A stretch of 36,955 nucleotides of DNA from Solirubrobacterales bacterium. Lineage in GTDB: Bacteria > Actinomycetota > Thermoleophilia > Solirubrobacterales > 70-9. Both the position numbers and the translations under genes were made by a program. The DNA lies in the NCBI GenBank assembly GCA_020438425.1, contig JAGQUQ010000017.1:1-36955 (forward strand). Reading direction: 5' to 3'. Positions 27,518-34,573 of the stretch are shown piece after piece (the stretch's first letter is position 1; every line of letters begins with the position of its first letter). The notes under the pieces were generated by a model. It did not search any database and was not told the DNA's origin. It saw only the letters and a list, made by a program, of their open reading frames with translations.

Positions 27518-28017
27518 ACGAGATAAACCCAAGAGTCGCCGTCTGTCCCGGCAGCTATGACCCGGTCACAAACGGCCACCTCGACATCATCACCCGCGCC
27601 TCCCGCACCTTCGACAAGGTCGTTGTGGGCGTGGTGAATCAGCCGATCCGCAAGAAGAAGACCCTGTTCACGGCCGAGGAACGAATCGGCTTCATCGAAG
27701 ATGCGACCGCCCACCTCGGCAACGTCGAAGTCCAGGCCTTTTACACGCTGCTGGTGGAGTTCGCCAGGAAAAACGGTGCCCGGGCGATCGTCAAGGGGCT
27801 AAGGGCAATTTCCGACTTCGAGTACGAAAACGAGATGGCACAACTCAACTCGAAGCTCGATCCGGAAATCGAGAGCATCTACGTATTCGCCCGTCCCGAG
27901 TACAGCTTCCTTTCCTCGACCGGCGTCAAGGAGATGGCAACTTTCAACGGGGATGTCGGCGATCTCGTCCCTGCCCCGGTAGCAGCCGCTCTGGCGGATA
28001 GACTGGGTCGAAGTTAG
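27514..28017 (+). CDS. coaD: Phosphopantetheine adenylyltransferase
   Basis: Fourth step of coenzyme A synthesis: makes dephospho-CoA from phosphopantetheine and ATP. It has 167 residues. CPGSYDPVTNGHLDII is the HxGH-containing nucleotidyltransferase motif, followed by KGLRAISDFEYENEMAQLN and YSFLSSTGVKE. It starts inside the rsmD stop and lies downstream of recG and rsmD. The rsmD-coaD pair is a very common bacterial order. CoA is the source of the phosphopantetheine arm on AcpP. Confidence 0.97.
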   Translation: MNEINPRVAVCPGSYDPVTNGHLDIITRASRTFDKVVVGVVNQPIRKKKTLFTAEERIGFIEDATAHLGNVEVQAFYTLLVEFARKNGARAIVKGLRAISDFEYENEMAQLNSKLDPEIESIYVFARPEYSFLSSTGVKEMATFNGDVGDLVPAPVAAALADRLGRS

Positions 28018-28105
28018 TCCCGTTCTCTCACAAAGAGGAATGGGAGATTCCATGCAGAATCTTCCCCACATGGCCACTTTTCCCCCGCAAATCAACGGAG
28101 ACGCA

Positions 28106-28111
28106 TAGGGT
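28106..28111 (+). promoter_or_regulatory. Putative -10 element of SepIVA-like gene
   Basis: TAGGGT 9 bases before the ATG at 28121, with no Shine-Dalgarno. No clear -35 box. Confidence 0.4.
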
Positions 28112-28120
28112 TCCCTCCAC

Positions 28121-28591
28121 ATGGATGTCCTCGTTCTAATAGACAAGCTCGATGACCTCGTCCACAACGCCCGGCCCGTCCCTCTGACGGATCAGGTTCG
28201 CGTGGATCGGGAGGAGATCTACGACCTCCTCGATCAGATGCGTGCCACGATCCCCGAAGAGATCAAGCAGGCACGCTGGATCGTCAAGGAGCGCCAGGAG
28301 ATGCTGGAAGAGGCCAAGCGCGAATCCGAGCGCGTGGTCCGGGAAGCGCGTGAACAGCAGGCCCGGCTGGTTTCAGACGAAGAAGTCACCAAGCAGGCCG
28401 AACGTGCCGCCGACGAGATCGTCGAAGACGCCCGTGCCCGCGAGCGGGAAATCCGCCTCGGTGCCGAGGACTACGCCGACGAGATCCTGAACACTCTCGA
28501 AGTGAACCTCCAGAAGTTCACTGCCGCAGTCCAGCGCGGCCGCGACCGCCTCGCGGGGCGAGACGAACCCCTCGACGAAATCGAAGAGTAG
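28121..28591 (+). CDS. SepIVA/DivIVA-like coiled-coil protein
   Basis: A 156-residue, highly charged protein. Residues 5-48 match the N-terminal domain of mycobacterial SepIVA (Rv2927c): IDKLDDLVHNARPVPLT, then EEIYDLLDQMRATIPEEI. Residues 52-115 form a coiled coil rich in Glu, Arg and Ala. The C-terminus (ADEILNTLEVNLQKF, VQRGRDRL) again resembles SepIVA. It is shorter than the ~245-residue mycobacterial protein, with a shorter middle coil. SepIVA acts in cell division and polar envelope growth. In mycobacteria its gene lies beside the yceD and rnc genes, as here after coaD and near yceD. The function here is inferred. Confidence 0.75.
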   Translation: MDVLVLIDKLDDLVHNARPVPLTDQVRVDREEIYDLLDQMRATIPEEIKQARWIVKERQEMLEEAKRESERVVREAREQQARLVSDEEVTKQAERAADEIVEDARAREREIRLGAEDYADEILNTLEVNLQKFTAAVQRGRDRLAGRDEPLDEIEE

Positions 28592-28621
28592 TCGCACCGC
28601 CTCGCGGCGCCCGTGACCACA

Positions 28622-28659
28622 GAATTTCGCGAACGGGCAGTAGCCCGACCGCGAAATTC
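28622..28659. repeat. Dumbbell palindrome between convergent genes
   Basis: A 38-base structure: perfect 10-bp outer stem (GAATTTCGCG, 28622-28631, with 28650-28659), 3x3 internal loop (AAC/GAC), 4-bp inner stem GGGC/GCCC and 4-base loop. It lies 31 bases after the SepIVA-like stop and 54 bases before the methyltransferase stop, so it may be a bidirectional terminator. Same plan as repeats A and B. Confidence 0.65.
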
Positions 28660-28712
28660 CGCGGCCCCGTGCATCCACGATGCGGCACGCCTACTTCTCC
28701 GATTTGGCTTAC

Positions 28713-29249
28713 TTACCGATAGTCGGCGACTATGACTACCAGGTCGTCTTCTGACCAGACGATTTTGCCGCCGCACCACTCTGCGAGTTCTTCTGCGGTG
28801 TCGGGGTAGGCCTCGCCGGTAACGCGGGTCGAGCCTGCGTCTTCTCCGATCGAGACGAAGTCGCCGATCACCAGGGTCTTCGACTGCTCCCGGACCCGGC
28901 GAAAGAGCGACTGTTTCTGTTCGTCGGTCAGGCGATGGACCGAAAGCACCGAAAGGACCAGGTCCCACGGTCCGTCGGGGAGAGGGTCCTCCATCCGGGC
29001 AAGAGCAACTTCATCGGCGATCTCGCGGGCCTTGAAGAGCATGTCCGGGTCTGAATCCAGGCCGGTGATCCGGGCTTCCGGAAACCTATCGAGCAGAAGC
29101 GAAGCCGTCTGCCCGGTTCCGATCCCCAGTTCGAGCACGCGATCCGGCGAAAACGGCACCGCCGCGACGGCCGCATCCTGGAGCGCGTCATAAAGCGGCA
29201 CCTGTCCGCGGACCGAGTCGAGATAACTGCTGTCGCCGGGATTGCTCAC
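28713..29249 (-). CDS. Class I SAM-dependent methyltransferase
   Basis: A 178-residue Rossmann-fold methyltransferase. VLELGIGTGQTASLLL (about 38-53) is the glycine-rich SAM loop, GLDSDPDML follows as motif II (Asp binding the ribose), and WDLVLSVLSVHRL is the motif IV region. The C-terminus is acidic and small. The type resembles generic small-molecule methyltransferases; the substrate is unknown. Start GTG 29249 has a TACGAT element 6 bases upstream on its strand. The gene is the only minus-strand gene in this half and interrupts the sepIVA-yceD neighbourhood. Confidence 0.82.
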   Translation of the reverse strand: MSNPGDSSYLDSVRGQVPLYDALQDAAVAAVPFSPDRVLELGIGTGQTASLLLDRFPEARITGLDSDPDMLFKAREIADEVALARMEDPLPDGPWDLVLSVLSVHRLTDEQKQSLFRRVREQSKTLVIGDFVSIGEDAGSTRVTGEAYPDTAEELAEWCGGKIVWSEDDLVVIVADYR

Positions 29250-29255
29250 CGGGCC

Positions 29256-29261
29256 ATCGTA
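29256..29261 (-). promoter_or_regulatory. Putative -10 element, leaderless start of methyltransferase
   Basis: TACGAT on the minus strand, 6 bases before the GTG at 29249, in the short divergent gap to yceD. No -35 box seen. Confidence 0.4.
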
Positions 29262-29293
29262 TTGAAGGGCGTGGCCGACACCGGTTGTCTGCC

Positions 29294-29872
29294 ATGCTGG
29301 AACGGATGCTGATCGAAAAGGTTGATCTCGACGCTCTCGGCCTGAGTTACGGCGATGCGACCCGGATCCGGGGGGAAGTGACTCCGGAGCGGGTCACGCT
29401 GGGCGGACAGGACTACGAGCCGGTTCCGGCTGATCCCGCCTTCACCCTCGACGTTTCGAGGACCAGTGCCGGCTATGCGCTGCGGCTCAAGTTCGAGGTG
29501 GGACTGGCAGGCCCCTGCTTTCGCTGTCTCGAGGATGCCGAAGCCCGGGTCGGGATCGACGTCCGGGAAGTGGACCAGCCGGTCGAGCCGATTCCGGTTC
29601 AGGGGTCGAGCCGGTTTGATGACGACGAGGACGAGGACGAGTCGAGTGCCGCGGAGCTGACCAGTCCCTATGTCGACGAAGGTACCCTCGACCTCGCCGC
29701 CTGGACCCACGATGCCCTGATTCTCTCGCTGCCCGAGCAGATTCTCTGCCGGCCCGACTGCCTCGGACTCTGCCCGGTCTGTGGTGAATCGCTGAACGGA
29801 GCGGACCCCGCCGATCATGATCACGGCCAGAACGTCGACCCCCGCTGGGCCAAGCTGCGCGAACTCGAGTAG
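29294..29872 (+). CDS. yceD: DUF177 (YceD-like) protein
   Basis: A 192-residue protein of the DUF177/YceD family, nearly always encoded before rpmF and thought to act in 23S rRNA maturation or ribosome assembly. GPCFRCLEDAEARVGIDVRE holds the first Cys pair, and LCRPDCLGLCPVCGESL the C-terminal signature. In most relatives a second Cys pair follows; here the spot reads ADHDHGQ, so His and Asp may replace them. The N-terminal domain (about 1-95) is variable, with an acidic Asp/Glu run near 115. ATG 29294 is uncertain; ATG 29306 is also possible, and no clear binding site was seen. Confidence 0.85.
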   Translation: MLERMLIEKVDLDALGLSYGDATRIRGEVTPERVTLGGQDYEPVPADPAFTLDVSRTSAGYALRLKFEVGLAGPCFRCLEDAEARVGIDVREVDQPVEPIPVQGSSRFDDDEDEDESSAAELTSPYVDEGTLDLAAWTHDALILSLPEQILCRPDCLGLCPVCGESLNGADPADHDHGQNVDPRWAKLRELE

Positions 29873-29899
29873 GAAAGGTCGCCCCGGGCGATCTTCCTC

Positions 29900-29905
29900 T
29901 AGACT
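29900..29905 (+). promoter_or_regulatory. Putative -10 element of rpmF
   Basis: TAGACT 10 bases before the ATG at 29916, with no Shine-Dalgarno; it would let rpmF be made separately from yceD. Confidence 0.35.
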
Positions 29906-29915
29906 GCTGCTTCTT

Positions 29916-30125
29916 ATGGCCGTACCGAAGAAACGAACCTCACGCACCCGCCGGGACAAGCGGCGCGCCACCCACAAGGCCGCCAAGGCCCGCGTCAATC
30001 ACTGCCCGCAGTGCCATCACCCGCGTCTGCCGCATCGGGTCTGCCCGAACTGCGGTCAGTACAAGGGCCGCGAGGTCGTCGCTCCCAAGGAGCAGCCCTT
30101 CGGCACCGTCACCCCCGACGCCTAG
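29916..30125 (+). CDS. rpmF: 50S ribosomal protein L32
   Basis: A 69-residue ribosomal protein. MAVPKKRTSRTRRDKRRA is the family's start. CPQCHHPRLPHRVCPNCG provides two zinc Cys pairs (C+ form). ATG 29916 is the family start. It is flanked by yceD and plsX, the order known from many bacteria. The stop lies 9 bases before plsX. Confidence 0.96.
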   Translation: MAVPKKRTSRTRRDKRRATHKAAKARVNHCPQCHHPRLPHRVCPNCGQYKGREVVAPKEQPFGTVTPDA

Positions 30126-30134
30126 CCGGGAATC

Positions 30135-31157
30135 TTGGATCTCAGCGGGACTGCGGTCGCGCTCGATGGGCTCGGCGTCGAGGGCGGTTTCGATGTCCTG
30201 CACGAGGGAATCCGCCTCGCTGCCGCTGACGGGATAGCCCTCCGCGTCTTTGGCCCTGCCGCGAAGATTGACTCCGGTCTTTCCGGAGTCGAAGTGATCG
30301 ACTCCACGGATCAGATCACCAACGACGACGATCCGGTTCCCTCGGTCCGGTCCCGTCCTGACTCCTCGATCGTCCGGGCGGTGGCCGACGTCACTGAAGG
30401 CAACTCCGATGCCGTGGTCAGCCTCGGCTCGACCGGCGCAACGATGGCGGCCGCCACCTTCGGTCTGAAGCGATCGAAGGGCGTGAAGCGGCCGGCTCTG
30501 GCAGCGCAGGTTCCGTTGCCTGGCCGCACCGTCCTGTTTCTGGACATCGGAGCCAACGTCGAGGTACGGGCCCAGCATCTGGTCCAGTTCGCCTGGCTGG
30601 GCGCGGCTTTCTCGAAGTCGGTTCTCGGGGTCGAGAAGCCCGAGGTCGGGTTGCTTTCGGTCGGCGAAGAGGCGGGCAAGGGTCGGGAAGAAGTCGTCGA
30701 GGCGCACGCCGCCCTGGTCGGTGCCACCGAGTTCGACTTCATCGGCAACGTCGAGGGTCGTGATCTTCCGGCCGGAAACGCGGACGTGATCGTGACCGAC
30801 GGCTTCACAGGCAACGTGGTCACCAAGGCGCTGGAAGGCACCGTCAAACGGGTCGTGGGCGAGATCTCGGCCGCGGCTCGAAAGAACCCGGTTTCCGCGG
30901 CCGGCGGACTGCTGCTGAAACCGGCATTGGGCGGACTGCGTCGGGACCTCCATCCCGACACGACGGGTGGCGCAATTCTGCTCGGACTGAGGAAGACCGC
31001 GGTGGTCGGCCACGGGTCCTCCGGTCCGGAAGGGGTCGCGAACGCGATCAGGGTCGCCGCCCGCGCGGCCAGGGTCGATGCTCCGGGGCTGACCGAGGAG
31101 ATGCTTCACCGGGTCGGTGCCGACCGGGGCTCGATCGATTCCGGGTCGGGTGTCTGA
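30135..31157 (+). CDS. plsX: Phosphate acyltransferase PlsX
   Basis: Makes acyl-phosphate from acyl-ACP, the first step of phospholipid synthesis in the PlsX/PlsY route. It has 340 residues from TTG 30135. Visible landmarks are VVSLGSTGATMAA, FLDIGANVEVRAQHLVQFA and GNVEGRDLPAGNADVIVTDGF, the last being very characteristic. The usual N-terminal DAMGGDxAP is changed: here VALDGLGVEGGF aligns to it, with Asp retained and the second Asp replaced by Glu. The TTG start is uncertain, but no better start fits. The acyl carrier protein follows 13 bases later, without the fabD/fabG genes usual in Firmicutes. Confidence 0.9.
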   Translation: MDLSGTAVALDGLGVEGGFDVLHEGIRLAAADGIALRVFGPAAKIDSGLSGVEVIDSTDQITNDDDPVPSVRSRPDSSIVRAVADVTEGNSDAVVSLGSTGATMAAATFGLKRSKGVKRPALAAQVPLPGRTVLFLDIGANVEVRAQHLVQFAWLGAAFSKSVLGVEKPEVGLLSVGEEAGKGREEVVEAHAALVGATEFDFIGNVEGRDLPAGNADVIVTDGFTGNVVTKALEGTVKRVVGEISAAARKNPVSAAGGLLLKPALGGLRRDLHPDTTGGAILLGLRKTAVVGHGSSGPEGVANAIRVAARAARVDAPGLTEEMLHRVGADRGSIDSGSGV

Positions 31158-31170
31158 TAGGAAACGTGGA

Positions 31171-31416
31171 ATGAATCGCGACGAAGTCATGGATCTGGTG
31201 CGAAACCACCTGGTCTCCGAACTGGAACTGGCACCGGAACAGATCATCGAGTCAGCCCGGTTCAAGGAAGATTTCGACGCCGACTCGCTCGATCTCTATG
31301 AACTTGTCATGGAGCTCGAGGATCAGTACGGAATCTCGGTTTCCGAACAGGAAGCCGCCGAGATCAAGACCGTCGGGGACGCGGTTGACTTTGTCGTGGC
31401 TAAAGCGGTCGCGTGA
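31171..31416 (+). CDS. acpP: Acyl carrier protein
   Basis: An 81-residue acidic four-helix carrier. FDADSLDLYELVMELE holds the phosphopantetheine attachment Ser39 (DSL). ATG 31171 has an AGGA site 8 bases upstream. The ACP feeds PlsX, and CoaD supplies the CoA precursor of its arm. It overlaps the rnc reading frame at its 3' end. Confidence 0.94.
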   Translation: MNRDEVMDLVRNHLVSELELAPEQIIESARFKEDFDADSLDLYELVMELEDQYGISVSEQEAAEIKTVGDAVDFVVAKAVA

Positions 31417-32107
31417 TCGCGCCGAAGCGCCCGAAGCAGACCTGGCGAGCCTGATCGAGGGCCTGCCGGAGGATCTCAAGGGTCCGGCCCTGACCCATTC
31501 GTCCTGGACCAGGGACCGGACCGGTTCCTACGAGCGTCTCGCTCTCCTCGGCGACAGCGTGCTCGGGCTCTCGGTTGCCGACGAGCTCTACCGGACCCTG
31601 CCCGACCTGAACGCAGGCGCCCTGACCAAGATCCTGAATCAGGCGGTCAGCGGCACCTCCTGTGCCGAGGTTGGGCTCGAACTGGGCATCCCGGAGATGC
31701 TGCTCGAAGCCGATCCGGGCGAGTCGGACGGCAAGCAGACCCCGGCTCGGCTGCTGTTGGAGGGGGAGAGGCCGCTGCCCGAGATCACTGAGGCCCTGAT
31801 CGGGGCCTGTTACCTCCATTACGGTTTCGGAACGACTTCGGCTGCCGTGATCCGGGCATTCCGCTCGCGCATCGCCATGGTGAGGGAGAACCAGACCGAC
31901 TTCAAGTCGGCCCTGCAGGAAGAGGCCGCCCGCCGCGGCGAGACGGTCTCCTACGAGGTGGTCGCGACCGTCGGTCCGGCCCATCAGAGGACCTACGAGG
32001 TGGCGGTTATCTACCGCGACGAGGAACTCGGCCGGGGTGAGGGGCGCAGCAAGAAGGCGGCAGGCCAGGCGGCCGCCGAGGTCGCGCTCGAACGACTCGG
32101 GGACTGA
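31385..32107 (+). CDS. rnc: Ribonuclease III with altered metal ligands
   Basis: Double-strand RNA endonuclease for rRNA and mRNA processing, 240 residues as called. The RNase III domain has ALTHSSW and the signature YERLALLGDSVLGLS; usual relatives read ERLEFLGD, so the Glu equal to E. coli E41 is Ala (about residue 53) while the first Glu (~50) and the Asp of GD (~57) remain. The second site reads LPEITEALIGACY, where the Asp equal to E. coli D114 is Glu (~133) and the essential Glu is kept (~136). The dsRNA-binding domain (SALQEEAARRG to GRSKKAAGQAAAEVAL) is intact. The start is uncertain: TTG 31385 has GGGGA upstream; GTG 31413 is out of frame. It overlaps acpP. Confidence 0.85.
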   Translation: MTLSWLKRSRDRAEAPEADLASLIEGLPEDLKGPALTHSSWTRDRTGSYERLALLGDSVLGLSVADELYRTLPDLNAGALTKILNQAVSGTSCAEVGLELGIPEMLLEADPGESDGKQTPARLLLEGERPLPEITEALIGACYLHYGFGTTSAAVIRAFRSRIAMVRENQTDFKSALQEEAARRGETVSYEVVATVGPAHQRTYEVAVIYRDEELGRGEGRSKKAAGQAAAEVALERLGD

Positions 32108-32192
32108 AACTACCTGCACTTTGCGGGAATTCGCTTTTCCAGTCCGGATGCGGGTTTCATCCGTCCGGCGGAACCGGCAATCTGTAAGGCGC

Positions 32193-34538
32193 ATGTACCT
32201 GCGCTCGGTGACCATGAAGGGCTTCAAGTCCTTCCCCGAAAAGACGGAACTGGCGTTCTCGCCGGGCGTCAGCGTGATCGTCGGGCCGAACGGGTCGGGC
32301 AAGTCGAACATCACCGACGCCGTCCTCTGGGCGCTCGGTGAGCAAAGTCCGGGGGCGATCCGCGGCACCTCGATGCAGGACGTGATCTCGGTCGGCGGCA
32401 AGAACGTCGGTGCCAGGTCCGAGGCCGAGGTGGAAGTCGTGATCGACAACTCGGAAGGCCACTTCGGTGACGAGTTCACCGAGATCTCGATCACCCGAAA
32501 ACTGGACCGCAACGGTGACGGCGGTTACTGGATGAACGGGGCCCGTTGCCGGCTGGCCGACATCATCGAGCTGCTTTCCGACGCCAACCTCGGGCGCGAG
32601 ATGCACTCGGTGATCAGCCAGGGAAGGGTCGACTCGATCGTGCACTCGAAACCCCGCGAACGGCGGATGCTGATCGAGGAGGCCGCGGGGCTCGGCAAGT
32701 ACCGCAAACGGCGACGTCGTTCGGAACTGAAACTTCTGGCGACCAGGGACAACCTCGACCGGGCGCTCGACGTCGAGCGGGAAGCACGCAAGGCTCTCCG
32801 TCCGCTCAAGCAGCAGGCCAACTCGGCCGAGATCGGTGCCCGGATCGAGAAGCAGGAACTGGAACTGAAGAGTCGCCTGGTCGCCGAGGAACTCCGGTTC
32901 GGCGAGGCCCGGCTCGAGCAGGCGAAGGCGCAGGCAGACAAGGCCCGCAAGGTCCGCGATGGCCTGGAGAAGGAACTGTCCGCGGTATCGGAACGTCGCC
33001 GCGCGGCCGAGGAACGTTTCGCCGAAAGGGACCGGGAAAGAACAGCGATCTGGGGGATTCTGAACGGACTCAGGTCCGGTTCGGAAAAGGTCTCGATCGA
33101 GACTTCGAGGATCTCCGAGCAGGGCCGGCGGCTCGGCCTGCGGCTGGAGGAACTGAGACTGGAACTGGCACCGCTGACCCTTGATCTCGGTAGTAGCGGC
33201 AGCGCCTCGGAGCGGGCCAAGCACCTGGTCCAGGAACTGGCGGAAGTCGACGCCGGACTTGCCACCGCCGCCGAAGGCCTGAGGCAGGCCAAGGCGGAAG
33301 GGCCCGAGTCGAAGCGGCTGGAAGCCCTGGGCGACGTTCACAAGGGGGCGGAACGGGCAACGACGCATGCCCGCCGGGCAGAGAGCCTGCTCGGTGAACG
33401 CCACCGCGAGCGCCTCGGGGAGAAGATGGCCGAGGTCGAGAACCTCGCGGCGCTGATCAACACGATCGAGTCCGCCGCCACCGAGACAGCCGGGGCGATC
33501 CGTGACCGGGTGGCCAGGGCCGAGCGAACCGTGATCGGTGATCAGGGAGACGCCGACGAAATATCGGCCGAACTGAAGGCCTGCTCGGACCTCGAGGTGG
33601 ATATCCAGGGCAAGCTGAGGGCGGTGGCCGAGCAGGTCACCAGCGCCGAGGTTGAGGCAGCCCATCTCGGTGACCGCCGGGCGGAGGCTGCCACAGAGCT
33701 GGCCCGGATCTCCGAGAAGCTCGAGGTCGAGATACCCGAGCCGGAGGAAGAACTCGACCAGGAAGAACGCGAGCAGATCGAGAAGCGGCTCCACAGCCTC
33801 CGCGCCCGGCGCGAGCGGCTCGGTCCGGTCAATCCTCTGGCCAAGAAGGAGTACGAGGAAGCACTCGAACACGTCGAGCAGCTGGTTTCGCAGCGGGAAG
33901 ACACCGAGCGGGCGATGCGCGAGCTCGAAGGGGTGATCCGCGACATCGACGCGGAGATCAAGCGGTCCTTCGACGAGACCTTCGAGGCCACCGCCAGGAA
34001 TTTCGAGGAGATGATCACCCAGCTCTTTCCGGGCGGTTCGGGAAGGCTGCGCTCGGTTGACCTGAGGCCGGTTCCCAAGCCGGCGGCGGAAGGCGAGGAA
34101 GCCGAGGCCGAAGAAGAGGAGATCGAGGACGAGGACGGCCCGCGGACGCCGAACGAGTCCGATTTCGGTGTCGAACTGGAAGTGACCCCGCAGGGCAAGC
34201 GGATGCGCCAGATGAGCCTGCTGTCCGGTGGCGAGAAGGCGATGACCGCGCTGGCATTCGTCTTTGCCGTCTTCCTGGCCCGGCCTTGTCCTTTCTACAT
34301 CCTCGACGAGGTCGAAGCCGCTCTCGACGACGCCAACATCAACCGCTTCCTCGAACTGGTCCGGCGGTTCTCGGACCGCACCCAGTTCGTGATCGTCACC
34401 CACCAGAAGCTGACCATGGACGCGGCCGACGTGCTCTACGGCGTCAGCATGGGCGGCGACGGTGTGACCAAGGTGATCTCCCGCCGGCTGCCGAAAGGCG
34501 TCACAGCGCTCGAAGGTACTTCGCTGGAAGCTGCCTGA
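32193..34538 (+). CDS. smc: Short Smc chromosome-segregation ATPase without visible hinge
   Basis: Chromosome condensation ATPase. It is only 781 residues, against about 1150-1200 in other bacteria, in one unbroken frame. The N-terminal half-head has Walker A GPNGSGKSN (31-39) and the Q-loop ISQGRVD (141-147). A charged coiled coil runs from about 175 to 610. The C-terminal half-head has LSGGEKAMTALAF (677-689), Walker B YILDEVEAALDD (702-713) and the VTHQK His. An acidic insert (630-650) lies before it. No hinge domain with its Gly-rich GxxG turns is visible between the coils, only AESLLGERH near 396-404. The coil is about half the normal length. ATG 32193 is chosen for the family start MYLRSVTMKGFKSF; the upstream reading frame extends into rnc. 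A short hairpin lies in the gap after rnc. Confidence 0.9.
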   Translation: MYLRSVTMKGFKSFPEKTELAFSPGVSVIVGPNGSGKSNITDAVLWALGEQSPGAIRGTSMQDVISVGGKNVGARSEAEVEVVIDNSEGHFGDEFTEISITRKLDRNGDGGYWMNGARCRLADIIELLSDANLGREMHSVISQGRVDSIVHSKPRERRMLIEEAAGLGKYRKRRRRSELKLLATRDNLDRALDVEREARKALRPLKQQANSAEIGARIEKQELELKSRLVAEELRFGEARLEQAKAQADKARKVRDGLEKELSAVSERRRAAEERFAERDRERTAIWGILNGLRSGSEKVSIETSRISEQGRRLGLRLEELRLELAPLTLDLGSSGSASERAKHLVQELAEVDAGLATAAEGLRQAKAEGPESKRLEALGDVHKGAERATTHARRAESLLGERHRERLGEKMAEVENLAALINTIESAATETAGAIRDRVARAERTVIGDQGDADEISAELKACSDLEVDIQGKLRAVAEQVTSAEVEAAHLGDRRAEAATELARISEKLEVEIPEPEEELDQEEREQIEKRLHSLRARRERLGPVNPLAKKEYEEALEHVEQLVSQREDTERAMRELEGVIRDIDAEIKRSFDETFEATARNFEEMITQLFPGGSGRLRSVDLRPVPKPAAEGEEAEAEEEEIEDEDGPRTPNESDFGVELEVTPQGKRMRQMSLLSGGEKAMTALAFVFAVFLARPCPFYILDEVEAALDDANINRFLELVRRFSDRTQFVIVTHQKLTMDAADVLYGVSMGGDGVTKVISRRLPKGVTALEGTSLEAA

Positions 34539-34558
34539 TCCCCGGACGGTCTGACCGG

Positions 34559-34564
34559 TAGGTT
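34559..34564 (+). promoter_or_regulatory. Putative -10 element of ftsY
   Basis: TAGGTT 9 bases before the ATG at 34574, with no Shine-Dalgarno; suggests a transcript start separate from smc. Confidence 0.4.
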
Positions 34565-34573
34565 TCGGCTCCG

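Noticed and set aside
31413..31460. rnc start at GTG 31413 overlapping the acpP stop
   Set aside because: It is in a different frame and stops after about 13 codons; the RNase III frame is open through this region.
32157..34403. 748-residue minus-strand frame opposite smc
   Set aside because: Shadow of smc; no motifs.
32193..34538. Smc shortened by a frameshift or split gene
   Set aside because: One continuous frame with both heads and coil; no leftover Smc fragment or stop is visible in the flanks, so a real short form is more likely, though an assembly deletion cannot be excluded.
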